Positions 10,201 to 16,783 of a stretch of 64,000 nt of DNA are shown here, in pieces; the first letter of the stretch is position 1; each line of letters starts with the position of its first letter. Under the pieces are notes generated by a model that made no database searches, was not told where the DNA came from, and saw only the letters and a program-made list of their open reading frames with translations. This DNA comes from an uncultured Chlorobiaceae bacterium (lineage in GTDB: Bacteria; Bacteroidota; Chlorobiia; Chlorobiales; Chlorobiaceae). The DNA is taken from NCBI GenBank assembly GCA_903822595.1, contig CAIJPS010000033.1, forward strand, positions 60,524-124,523. Direction: 5' to 3'. Position numbers and translations under genes: made by a program.

Positions 10201-10460
10201 GAATAGACATAATCCACTCCCGGAATTTCGGTCAACGTACGCTCAACCGTCTTGGCAACACGTGACTCCACCTCTGCGGGAGTCGCTCCCGGATAGGGGA
10301 TATACAAATCAACCATCGGTACCACAATCTGCGGCTCCTCCTCCCTCGGCGTCATGAAGGTCGCCATAATACCCACCAGGAGAGCGGCCACCATCAAGAG
10401 CGGCGTAATCTTTGAATTGATAAACTGTTTTGCAAGTTTACCGGCAATACCTTCATTCAT
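7248..10460 (-). CDS. RND efflux pump inner-membrane subunit (AcrB/CzcA superfamily)
   Basis: A 1070-residue RND transporter with the usual internal duplication: TM1, a large periplasmic loop, TM2-6, TM7, a second loop and TM8-12. It has the post-TM1 motif TPREEEPQI, then PYPGATPAEVE and EIPGVDYVYS, which mark the porter domain. TM4 reads GIVVDDSIIIAENI, where the acidic pair forms the proton relay. GGAGG precedes the start, and the first codons overlap the end of the adaptor gene by 8 bp, so they are translationally coupled. With the TolC-like and adaptor genes it would form an envelope-spanning exporter. Control by a CsoR-family repressor points to metal or sulfur stress; the substrate is not shown. 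Confidence 0.94.
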   Translation of the reverse strand: MNEGIAGKLAKQFINSKITPLLMVAALLVGIMATFMTPREEEPQIVVPMVDLYIPYPGATPAEVESRVAKTVERTLTEIPGVDYVYSTSMPDFAVVTVRYKVGEDAEKSMVKLWSTLMKNMDKMPAGVQFPLMKKVSIDDVPVLNLTFWSKTKDPFQLRKTAVEVADELKKIKNIGDVDIKGGLKRQVKIVLDKEKLRQFNVSPLQIARQVQMANSQMTAGDFKQMNEEIIVRSGRFLESASDVGNIVVGIYGASPVYLRDVASVVDGPEEVSNYNFFGWAAAAPNGSPSGEYPAVTLTVAKRQGSDASKLADKVLARVNELKKVSIPSDVTVSETRNYGATATDKVSTLLEHLLMAVVAVTVVVGFFLGWRGALVVLASVPITFALTLLIYYLLDYSLNRVTLFALIFVTGIVVDDSIIIAENIHRHFAMKRQPKLQAAITAINEVGNPTILATFTVIAAVLPMVFVSGLMGPYMSPMPIGASLAMIFSLLVALIATPWLSFRLLKTEEGHHEEYDIAKTGYYKLFNKILSPFIESSFKRWIAFGVVGLMLVGAIALVPMKAVQMKMLPFDNKNEFQVIVDMPEGTALEQTARVTKEISAYLKTVPEVLSYQYYVGTNAPINFNGLVRHYYMRQAKNMGDIQVNLVPKDERKAQSHDIAKKVRAGVQQIARRYNANAKIVEIPPGPPVLSTLVAEIYGPSQVQQIALAKQVKKIFEETPGVVDVDWMVEDDQKVYDLVVNKERAAFRGVTAEQIAQTLRMSIAGMDVGVLHTDKELDPVTIQVRLPQSDRTSLHDLSGIFVQSQGMGTLTTRLRAGEMIPLSELVKVEEKVQEKSIYRKDLRRVVYVTADVAGATESPVYAMLNMDKQIEKLKVPGGYSVSPLYTAAPTSDDKLAMKWDGEWQITFEVFRDLGTAFAVVLVIIYLLIIGWFQSFKTPLIMMIAIPLSLVGIIPGHLLHGAFFTATSMIGMIALAGIMVRNSVLLIDFIQIRRAEGADLKQAVIESAAVRTRPIILTSGAVVIGSIVMLFDPIFQGLAISLIWGGVLSTILTLVVVPIVYYIVEKKSTKP

Positions 10461-10866
10461 GGGTTTGATCCTCCGCAGTCACACTTTTTATTACGGTTAC
10501 ACCTTCTTCAAGCGCGGAACGATACGTTCCCACAACAAACTCTCCCTTATCCAGCCCACCGAGAACAACAAGATTATTGTTCATGGAGCGCCCAGTACTG
10601 ATCCAGCGTACAGTGAGGCGGTTATCAGCCCCGACAACAAAAATGCCAGTCAGCTCTCCTTTACGAAAAATAGCCGATAGAGGAACAAGCAGTACCTCTC
10701 CCCCGCCGGTCTCAACAGCAGTACGAACGGGAACACCTGCGACAGCAACAGGAAGCTCCTGGGGCCGACTCTTTTTCAGCTCTTGCTCATGATTGCCGCA
10801 CCCCGCAACAAGCAGGGGAATGGCCACCAAAAGAAAAACAAATCTCTTTTTTATATCCATGCTCAT
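10453..10866 (-). CDS. Truncated periplasmic adaptor (membrane-fusion) lipoprotein
   Basis: Only 137 residues, where adaptors of RND pumps usually have 350-400. Residues 1-23 are a lipoprotein signal ending LLVAGC (Cys23). The rest, from about residue 37, matches only the last, membrane-proximal part of adaptors: VPVRTAV, LLVPLSAIF, GIFVVGADNR, GLDKGEFVVG and a final EEGVTVIK. The beta-barrel, lipoyl and coiled-coil hairpin parts are absent. Flanking DNA holds no missing pieces: the TolC gene stops 31 bp upstream and the pump gene overlaps downstream. It looks like a clean internal deletion that kept the reading frame. Whether it still works, or a full-length adaptor elsewhere serves the pump, is open. 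Confidence 0.78.
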   Translation of the reverse strand: MSMDIKKRFVFLLVAIPLLVAGCGNHEQELKKSRPQELPVAVAGVPVRTAVETGGGEVLLVPLSAIFRKGELTGIFVVGADNRLTVRWISTGRSMNNNLVVLGGLDKGEFVVGTYRSALEEGVTVIKSVTAEDQTHE

Positions 10867-10897
10867 AGAATGATTCTGCTTCAGTTAGAAAAGCCTG

Positions 10898-12223
10898 TCA
10901 GTTACCCCGGTAATATTCAAGTTCGCTTCTTGAAACACAATAGTCATAGGCCGCCTGGTTCAGTCTCATTTTCGCATAGGTATAAGCCTGCTCCCTCATC
11001 AAAAGCTCAAAGGTCATCGCCATACCGGTCTTAAACTGCAAACCGATATAATCAAGACTTACCTTTGCCTCCTCCAGTGATTTCCCGGCAACAGCTATTC
11101 TGGCTTTGGCGGTTTTCAACGACCGGAGTGCTTTGCTCACCTCAACCAGGCTGTTGCTCTTTGCCGCTTCATAGTTGAACATCGCTTCACGCGACTGGGC
11201 CTTGGCCTCCTGGATGCGCCCGGCAGTTGCCTGGCCATCAAAAATGTTCCACTGCATATTCATTCCGAGCGCCCAACTCGAACCACCGCCAAAAATATTA
11301 TTACTATGAAGGTTGGTCTGCATGAAGGCGTTCAACCGAGGAAGCCTTGATGCCTGCACCATCTCTTCCTGATAGTCGGCAACCTGCCGATATGTTTCAA
11401 GGGCCTTAAGATCGGCTCTGTTCTCCGGTACATTTTTTTCATCTCCTCCAGGCAGAACACTATCAACAACGAGATCACCAGTCGGTACGATAGCCACACC
11501 AGGAGCAAGATTGAGCATCACAGAGAGTGCATCTGTTGCATTCTTTATCTCGTCGTGCAGCAGAAGCTTCTGCTCCTGAAGCTCAGCAAGCCTCACATCC
11601 GTTGAAAGCTTGTCGGATTTTGTCAGCAAACCGGCACGATAGCCTTTGGCTGCATCATTACTGTGAACCTGCATGGTTTGTATAGACTGTTCGATCGCCT
11701 CTATATTTTTTCGGGCAAGAAGAAGTCCGTAATACACTTTGCTGACCTGCAGCCCAACACTTTCCCCTGTCCTGACAGCCATATGCTCCTGAGCCTTTTT
11801 GGCGGTTAATGCCATCGTCCGGCCTATCGCGCCGTCAGCATTGTAAACCGGCTGCATCACCTGGAGTGAGGTATTGAAATCGTTGATTACATCGGCATTA
11901 TTAAGCTTTGCCGGGTCAAAATCAGAGGCCTGTATACTGTTCTGCTGCAGCTTGAAAACCAGTGCTGCCCCAGGGTCATTAGTCACCACCAGCGTCTCCG
12001 ACAGAGTCACTTTTGGCAGATACGATTGACGGGTCTGAACCACTCTTGCCTGAGCCTGATCAACCCTGCATTGGGCAGCCTTCACCATAGAATTGTTTTG
12101 ACGCGCCAGAGTGATGGCATCGGCAAGAGAGAGCCTCAAAGATCGATCACCGGCCTTTGCCTGGAGCGGGGAAGCCAGAGCACCCGCAACACAAATACCG
12201 ATCAACACGTTATATATCTTCAT
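10898..12223 (-). CDS. TolC-family outer-membrane efflux channel
   Basis: A 441-residue outer-membrane factor. It has an N-terminal signal peptide (about residues 1-24, ending LQAKA), then the two long alpha-helical repeats typical of TolC/CusC proteins, for instance LSLADAITLARQNNSMVKAA, the classical OEP start. It begins 5 nt after the repressor gene and precedes the adaptor and pump genes, forming repressor-channel-adaptor-pump. There is no lipobox, unlike some CusC-type channels. It should act as the exit duct for the RND pump. Confidence 0.92.
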   Translation of the reverse strand: MKIYNVLIGICVAGALASPLQAKAGDRSLRLSLADAITLARQNNSMVKAAQCRVDQAQARVVQTRQSYLPKVTLSETLVVTNDPGAALVFKLQQNSIQASDFDPAKLNNADVINDFNTSLQVMQPVYNADGAIGRTMALTAKKAQEHMAVRTGESVGLQVSKVYYGLLLARKNIEAIEQSIQTMQVHSNDAAKGYRAGLLTKSDKLSTDVRLAELQEQKLLLHDEIKNATDALSVMLNLAPGVAIVPTGDLVVDSVLPGGDEKNVPENRADLKALETYRQVADYQEEMVQASRLPRLNAFMQTNLHSNNIFGGGSSWALGMNMQWNIFDGQATAGRIQEAKAQSREAMFNYEAAKSNSLVEVSKALRSLKTAKARIAVAGKSLEEAKVSLDYIGLQFKTGMAMTFELLMREQAYTYAKMRLNQAAYDYCVSRSELEYYRGN

Positions 12224-12228
12224 TTTTT

Positions 12229-12480
12229 TTACTGTTTAGAGATGAGTTTCAATATCTTTTCAACACTTTTTGAGTCATCATTACTCATGCACTCCTTCAG
12301 GTTGCGGTGGAGTACCAAAGAAAAGGTGTTGTCCAAAGCAGCCTTTGCTGCCTGAAACTGCGTAATAATCTGGGCACACTCCTCTTCCCTCTCAATCATC
12401 CTGATAAGTCCCTCAACCTGACCGGCGACTCTTTTCAGTCTGAGAATCACATCATTCATAGAGCTGTCCGTTTTAACCAT
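12229..12480 (-). CDS. CsoR/RcnR/CstR-family transcriptional repressor
   Basis: An 83-residue all-helical repressor starting at the head of the efflux operon. The DNA-binding stretch RLKRVAGQVEGLIRMI is diagnostic. Of the family's sensor residues Cys-His-Cys, this protein has Cys35 and Cys64. The position four before Cys64, His in copper-binding CsoR, is Asn60 (RNLKEC). Loss of that His with both cysteines kept is, as I recall, the pattern of CstR, which senses persulfides rather than Cu(I). A matching inverted-repeat operator lies 39 nt upstream of the start, which indicates autoregulation. Persulfide sensing would suit a sulfide-oxidising phototroph, but it is an inference from one position. 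Confidence 0.9.
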   Translation of the reverse strand: MVKTDSSMNDVILRLKRVAGQVEGLIRMIEREEECAQIITQFQAAKAALDNTFSLVLHRNLKECMSNDDSKSVEKILKLISKQ

Positions 12481-12518
12481 AATAATCTATAGCCAAGAAA
12501 TACGTTACAAAAACATAC

Positions 12519-12537
12519 CTATACCCCCTACAGGTAT
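12519..12537 (-). promoter_or_regulatory. Probable CsoR/CstR-family operator
   Basis: A perfect 6-bp inverted repeat, TATACC (12519-12524) and GGTATA (12532-12537), flanks a 7-bp centre of CCCTACA. Operators of this family are GC-centred with TACC...GGTA arms, so the match is good. A further ATACC half site at 12514-12518 adjoins it. The site lies 39 nt upstream of the repressor start and would control the whole operon down to 6274. Confidence 0.72.
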
Positions 12538-12622
12538 AAAAGATATAAAAAATAATTCCTCCCCACAAGCAATTATTCTATCGCCTGCGAGGAAGACTGG
12601 AAAAACGATACATAACGGTGCC

Positions 12623-13246
12623 CTATTTTTTTCTTCCCTCTACGGCAAGTTCAGCGCTTGTGCAGCAGATATCTGACTGAACCTGGCAAAGCATACTTTC
12701 TGTTGCCTGCTGCATGATCTGCGACATAACCGCTTCAGTCATGAACTTGAGTATACCCTCCGGCATGAGATTCAGGGGAAATGAGAGTTCGAAATCAAGA
12801 GCGATATCGGTATCGAAATAGACTGATGTCCGGCCATCATGCTGATGCAGCAAACAAATTTCAGAACTTGCCTTCCCGATAAAGGTGTGCGGAGAGATCA
12901 TGTCAACTTCAGGATGATCATGAACAGCCTCCCAGCGAATCCGCTTTCCTTTACCATTGAGATGCGCCCTGTTTTTTACTCTGGCTGCCAACTCCTGACC
13001 ATAACTGTCATCAAACGAAAAACCCTCTTCCAGTTGCCGAACAAAAAAAACCGCGGTGATCGGATTGTTTCGGGGATCAGCCACCTGAAAAATCCACTGA
13101 AAAATATCGAGATCCATTAAATACTTGACGTTACTGCAATAAGGATTACACTTCAGCAGTTTTTCATGATCTGAGAAATAGAGAATAGATTCATGAAAAC
13201 ATGAGTCAAGAACGACATGTGCTTTGCTTTTACCAACAACTTCCAT
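12623..13246 (-). CDS. Conserved protein, possibly START/SRPBCC-like (DUF1997-like)
   Basis: A 207-residue protein without signal peptide or clear membrane span. Its layout (short N-terminal strand, LKCNPYCSNVKYL, an FQVADPRNNPITAVFFV stretch, central strands, and a long C-terminal helix FMTEAVMSQIMQQATESML) resembles START/SRPBCC proteins of the DUF1997 type known from cyanobacteria and other phototrophs. The C-terminus holds a vicinal Cys pair (DICCTSAEL). It sits with chlorosome-type genes on the same strand, so a role in pigment or lipid handling is possible. Assignment is tentative; no catalytic motif was found. Confidence 0.6.
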   Translation of the reverse strand: MEVVGKSKAHVVLDSCFHESILYFSDHEKLLKCNPYCSNVKYLMDLDIFQWIFQVADPRNNPITAVFFVRQLEEGFSFDDSYGQELAARVKNRAHLNGKGKRIRWEAVHDHPEVDMISPHTFIGKASSEICLLHQHDGRTSVYFDTDIALDFELSFPLNLMPEGILKFMTEAVMSQIMQQATESMLCQVQSDICCTSAELAVEGRKK

Positions 13247-13363
13247 TGCTTGTACAAAAAAGATTGAGAGTAGGCCAAATATAGAATCATGAAGCTCTCA
13301 AACACTTGTCATCGATTGAGAGTTCCATGCCGCAAAAGACTGTTGACAATTAACGATTCGGAC

Positions 13364-13606
13364 TTATTCATTGTCCTCCGACCTTTGCGGTATAATCTGT
13401 CCTAAATTTTCAGCAAACGTGTCCACAACCTTGTCTGCCACTTTTCCAGCCAGAAGACCACCAAGGCCTGCAAGAACAATCCGAGGGACTCCACGAACAA
13501 AAAAAGGGATCCCGAAAGGCGACAAAAGAAACGCTCCGCTCACAATGGTAGCTGCAGGCTTTATAAGTCCTTCAGGAGCAAAGTGTTGTTGATGATTATC
13601 AGACAT
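13364..13606 (-). CDS. Small glycine-rich membrane protein, 'SPxGxP' family copy 1
   Basis: 80 residues starting MSDNHQQHFAPEG. The centre is hydrophobic and glycine-rich: SGAFLLSPFGIPFF, then a second hydrophobic stretch VLAGLGGLLAGKVADKVV, and an acidic tail. It aligns without large gaps to the protein at 15848-16057 through V-x-G-x5-SP-x-G-x-P-x4-GV. The two are therefore paralogs flanking a chlorosome-type gene group. I do not recognise a named family. Association with the chlorosome envelope or cytoplasmic membrane is inferred from size, hydrophobicity and the neighbours only. An AAGG site lies a few bases before the start. Confidence 0.7.
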   Translation of the reverse strand: MSDNHQQHFAPEGLIKPAATIVSGAFLLSPFGIPFFVRGVPRIVLAGLGGLLAGKVADKVVDTFAENLGQIIPQRSEDNE

Positions 13607-13674
13607 AAAAAACCTTGTTTATAGTATTCACAAGCAAGTTATGACTCCCCCCTTAACCCTCTGGGCAATACTGT

Positions 13675-14046
13675 CTACTGTTTGGTTTTTGATCCGTCCA
13701 AAATTTTATTGATTGAATTGGAAAGCATACCAAGAGCCATCTCAGCCACCTTTAATTGTGAAGTACCGATATCGATCAAAGCACCGCAGTAGCGGTTAAA
13801 GGCTTCAACCGTATCGACAACAGACTCTTGTGATGCTGAAGCTGCGACAGGCTTCTGAACAACGGGTGCTTTAGTCGGCGCGGCACTCGCCACAGGACTC
13901 ATGCTTTCAGGTTTCGACGTAACAATACGATCTTGCGCCTGAACTGTTGATGACTTTGGTGTTGCAGGAGCAGACTCATCATTGCCGGATGAGGAACCTT
14001 GTCTGAATCGAGAAAAAAATCCGCCTTTTTTTTCATTCTGTGCCAT
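13675..14046 (-). CDS. CsmB-related chlorosome envelope candidate
   Basis: 123 residues in three parts: a basic Phe-containing N-terminus (KKGGFFSRFRQG), a low-complexity Ala/Pro/Ser/Thr linker (about 20-75), and a C-terminal amphipathic helical region (about 80-118). That region aligns without gaps to residues 13-45 of the CsmB encoded at 16469, keeping the spacing of Asn, Leu and Gln and the hydrophobic positions. CsmB-like helices bind the single lipid leaflet of chlorosomes, and in characterised species such a domain also occurs fused in CsmH. I infer an envelope protein that carries a CsmB-type membrane helix on a flexible arm. It lies 68 nt upstream of the first SPxGxP gene. Confidence 0.6.
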   Translation of the reverse strand: MAQNEKKGGFFSRFRQGSSSGNDESAPATPKSSTVQAQDRIVTSKPESMSPVASAAPTKAPVVQKPVAASASQESVVDTVEAFNRYCGALIDIGTSQLKVAEMALGMLSNSINKILDGSKTKQ

Positions 14047-14341
14047 AATCGTTATGCAATTGAAGGTTAAAAAAAAATAAACTATCAGTTTTTCATATTC
14101 TTATCTTGACAGAGCCCAACAGACCAATGATGTGATATTACGAACAAAAGAGCAAAAACAACAAAAAGTCAGCGGGAAACCAAGGGCAAACGAACGAACG
14201 AACGAACACCGAAAATATTACGGTCAGCAACTTCACCGCGCCCCCCCCAATATAACCAAAAAGCGGCACGTCAAGAGATCATCCAGCATGAAAAAGCTTT
14301 TAAAGCAAGCAGAATTTCGTAATTTCAGCCAGTGACAAACA
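14047..14341. other. Gene-poor segment with simple repeats
   Basis: Upstream region of the CsmB-related gene; its promoter must lie here. It contains four copies of CGAA in tandem (14191-14206) and a run of eight C (14241-14248). No convincing coding frame was found. Confidence 0.5.
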
Positions 14342-14695
14342 GTGGCGACCAATACCAACAGAAAACCGCTACGCATCACAACCACGCATCACAACCTTCA
14401 TGAACAGCCTGCCCGCAAAAAAACAAGCGGAACCATCTGTTCCTGTGTGGTTGTGACTGTTTTTCTGTATATTTTTGACCAAAGTGACTTGATATCAACG
14501 GCAGTACTCGAAATTGCGAACCAACTTCGCTTGGAGCGGGAAAAAATAAAAACTGATAACCAACCAGCTATGCAAGAATTCACTCAATACACCTCTCTGT
14601 TTGCCCCTGTTCTCTATTTTTTCTCAGGTATCGCCATTGTGATTCTGCTCAACAAGTTCATCGGAAAGAACTCCGCCGGAAAGGAAACAAAATAA
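14342..14695 (+). CDS. Uncertain small membrane protein (possible relic)
   Basis: An open frame of 117 codons with a GTG start and no visible ribosome-binding site. It contains one hydrophobic stretch near residues 30-45, a charged helix (ANQLRLEREKIKTDN) and a good transmembrane helix near the end (SLFAPVLYFFSGIAIVILL) followed by a basic tail. The last 50 residues look protein-like. The first 25 come partly from a perfect 13-bp tandem duplication at 14371-14396, so the 5' end may be degenerate. It is the only plus-strand candidate in this part of the island. I do not recognise it. Confidence 0.3.
   Translation: MATNTNRKPLRITTTHHNLHEQPARKKTSGTICSCVVVTVFLYIFDQSDLISTAVLEIANQLRLEREKIKTDNQPAMQEFTQYTSLFAPVLYFFSGIAIVILLNKFIGKNSAGKETK
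14371..14396 (+). repeat. 13-bp perfect tandem duplication
   Basis: ACGCATCACAACC occurs twice head to tail (14371-14383 and 14384-14396). It probably marks replication slippage. A 13-bp step would shift any reading frame passing through it. Confidence 0.85.
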
Positions 14696-14752
14696 GAACA
14701 GCGTCCTGAAACATGCGGGATACTCAGACTTGTTTGGCCAGAGGGTTTAACA

Positions 14753-15376
14753 CTATGTACCTCCAAGGTTGTCCCTGGCTTCTTCAAGCACTTCGAGGGT
14801 AATCTCCTTATATCCCATATCCTCAGCATACTCTTCAGCCATAGTCCTGAACCTCCCCTGCATAAAAGAGGGCATGGACTGAAACCACTCCTGGGCTTCA
14901 ACGGTCCATTTTGCCGAAAGCGCCTTCGATTTCGGGGCTTTGTTATACTCGAACAGAAGATCCTCTACAAACAAATCGACAGAGCCATCTGAAAGTGCCT
15001 CAGCAGCAAAAATCTTTTCAGCCAAAATTTTATTACGGATCAAATGAATTTTTAACTGGGGCAGATAAAGCACCGCCGCCATGGTCTCAGAGCTTCCGCA
15101 TGTCAGAAAAAGAGCTATTTTTTTCCTTTTAAGATTTTTTTTCAGGTTCCCATGAATCAAGGCGCCCAAAAGCTGTGAAGCGACAATAAAGTAGTAAACC
15201 GGGGCACCCAAAATGACAAGATCAAAATCCTTGACAAAACTGTAGTCCGACATCGCTTTGCATTTTGCTTTCTCCACATAAACGCCGGATTCTGCCAGAC
15301 CAAGCCCGATGGCATCAATAACCGCCTCGGTAGAACCGTTTGACGATCTACTATCGTATAAAATAATAGCCTTCAT
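14753..15376 (-). CDS. Flavodoxin-fold protein fused to a PCP_red domain
   Basis: A 207-residue two-domain protein. Residues 1-150 follow the flavodoxin pattern: the phosphate loop region DSRSSNGSTEAV, then DLVILGAPVYYF, then KKIALFLTCGSS, so FMN binding is likely. Residues 160-205 (WTVEAQEWFQSMP, RTMAEEYAEDMGYKEITLEV) match the PCP_red domain, the C-terminal domain of the BchB/ChlB subunit of dark-operative protochlorophyllide reductase. The link to a bacteriochlorophyll enzyme domain and the position beside chlorosome genes suggest a redox or regulatory part in pigment synthesis. No published function is known to me for this fusion. The start is an ATG a few bases after GGGGA. Confidence 0.82.
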   Translation of the reverse strand: MKAIILYDSRSSNGSTEAVIDAIGLGLAESGVYVEKAKCKAMSDYSFVKDFDLVILGAPVYYFIVASQLLGALIHGNLKKNLKRKKIALFLTCGSSETMAAVLYLPQLKIHLIRNKILAEKIFAAEALSDGSVDLFVEDLLFEYNKAPKSKALSAKWTVEAQEWFQSMPSFMQGRFRTMAEEYAEDMGYKEITLEVLEEARDNLGGT

Positions 15377-15847
15377 ATCCCCATAGCATTATGTATTAGT
15401 GCAACTCATCCCAAGGCAAGGCATTAATCTTGTTTCTGGTCGAGTCACCGCATTAATTAACAGAAAATTTTAAGTCTGATTGAAACTGATACTGCTAGGA
15501 TGTAAATAAAGCGCATAAAAAGAAACTTTTACGTGCTACAATATAAGTTTTTTTTAACCACCCGTACAACCACAAGAACTTTGAACCAGCACACCAACAC
15601 CCAAGATATCCACCAATCCTGGAGTTTATTGTGCGGATTGTTGCATTTTATTCACCATCTCAACTGATTATCAGTATGACACATGTTGTATTTCATTGAT
15701 TATCAGGGGAATGGTGGGAAATGTACAAATGAAGACAAAGAACGGCGACTTCGCCAACCGGCATGCACGAATAAAGCTCACGCTACGCTTTAAAAAAAAC
15801 GTTATTCCAGTGAAAACTATGGCATAAATCCCGAGTAAAAAAACAAG
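15377..15847. other. 471-bp intergenic region upstream of the flavodoxin-PCP_red gene
   Basis: No coding frame is credible here. It should hold the promoter of the minus-strand gene starting at 15376. Two copies of TGATTATCAG (15665-15674 and 15697-15706) lie 32 bp apart. Each contains the 9-bp palindrome TGAT-T-ATCA and could be a paired regulator site. Confidence 0.45.
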
Positions 15848-16057
15848 TCACTCAACTCCCTCTTCTCCCTGCGCCCCGGAATCAGGGTGCGGAACAAGAT
15901 TATTGACAGCCCCAACCACTTGTTTCAGAACAGCATCTGCCACAAAAAGCCCTGCCCCCCCAACCAAAACACCGGCAACCCCATGAAGCAAAATAGGCAC
16001 ACCTGCAGGAGAAAATATCAAGACACCACCAACCAACCCTCCAGCCTCTTTCAACAT
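15848..16057 (-). CDS. Small glycine-rich membrane protein, 'SPxGxP' family copy 2
   Basis: 69 residues starting MLKEAGGLVGG. The ATG at 16057 is preferred to one at 16159 because GGAGGGG stands 4 nt before it and the extra N-terminus has no counterpart in copy 1. The hydrophobic core reads GGVLIFSPAGVPILL then GVLVGGAGLFVADAVLK, with an acidic tail rich in Glu. It is a paralog of the protein at 13364-13606. It is divergent from csmB, with 411 bp between their starts. A structural or scaffold role in the photosynthetic membrane or chlorosome envelope is possible; nothing in the sequence shows enzymatic activity. Confidence 0.7.
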   Translation of the reverse strand: MLKEAGGLVGGVLIFSPAGVPILLHGVAGVLVGGAGLFVADAVLKQVVGAVNNLVPHPDSGAQGEEGVE

Positions 16058-16468
16058 AGCACCCCTCCGCTGTTTGCTTGTCTCCCTACTGATAATTTCC
16101 GTACAGCCTGACGGCTTAAATATAAATGTCGCCCCATTGTTTAACAAGTACCTGGTCACACAACTCTTCTACTCTATCCGGCCATGATCTACGCAAAAAA
16201 TTACTTTTCGGGAAGAACCGGGGAAAACTTGACACGCAAAAACAACACCAGAACATCAAAGAAAAATCGCGTATTGACCCTGTAGACTTTCTGGTGAAAT
16301 ACCGGGTTATAATTTTCAATAATTTTTCAACGCAATTCCTGACCAGCACCTCTTTTTCTATTTGCTCTGCAATTGAAAATGTTTTAACTTATTGAAAAGG
16401 GCACAATAAATGCCACGATCAAATTATTTAAAAACACACTTTTCTCATAACCCTAAACAAAATCAGCC
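16058..16468. other. Divergent promoter region between an SPxGxP gene and csmB
   Basis: 411 bp between divergent starts. AT-rich toward csmB. Open frames here lack ribosome-binding sites and family resemblance. Promoters for both genes must lie here, but I cannot place them with confidence. Confidence 0.4.
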
Positions 16469-16696
16469 ATGTCAAACGGAACAAGTAATGACGTATCAGG
16501 TGCCATCAACAACCTTGTGGATACCTTGGGAAAGCTTGCCCAGCAGCAGATTGAATTGCTGAGCAGTGGAATCAAATCAGCGACTCAGCTTATTGAGCCT
16601 CTTGGAAAAACAGTCACCGATCTTGCAGGCAATCTGATCAGCACCCTGAACCAGGTATTGCAGAGTGTTTCAGCAGCTTTGGCTCCAAAAAAGTAA
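16469..16696 (+). CDS. csmB: Chlorosome envelope protein B (CsmB)
   Basis: 75 residues, the exact family length, starting MSNGTSNDVSGAINNLVDTL and ending SAALAPKK. The middle holds LIEPLGKTVTDLAG and an amphipathic helix. CsmB is one of the most abundant proteins of the chlorosome envelope, the lipid monolayer around the bacteriochlorophyll aggregates of green sulfur bacteria. It is the clearest taxonomic marker in the window. It is monocistronic: a strong terminator follows 16 bp after the stop, separating it from the downstream sugar-salvage genes. No clear Shine-Dalgarno sequence precedes the ATG. Confidence 0.95.
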   Translation: MSNGTSNDVSGAINNLVDTLGKLAQQQIELLSSGIKSATQLIEPLGKTVTDLAGNLISTLNQVLQSVSAALAPKK

Positions 16697-16712
16697 CCGC
16701 TTTGTTTTCCGC

Positions 16713-16749
16713 AAAAGGCACCTTGTACCTTCAGTATGGGGTGCCTTTT
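16713..16749 (+). terminator. Rho-independent terminator of csmB
   Basis: A 10-bp stem (AAAAGGCACC at 16713-16722 with GGTGCCTTTT at 16740-16749) has a 17-nt loop and continues into a run of T. It ends the csmB transcript. Confidence 0.88.
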
Positions 16750-16783
16750 TTGTTTTCCGCAATAGATTTTTCGAAGTTGCCGT

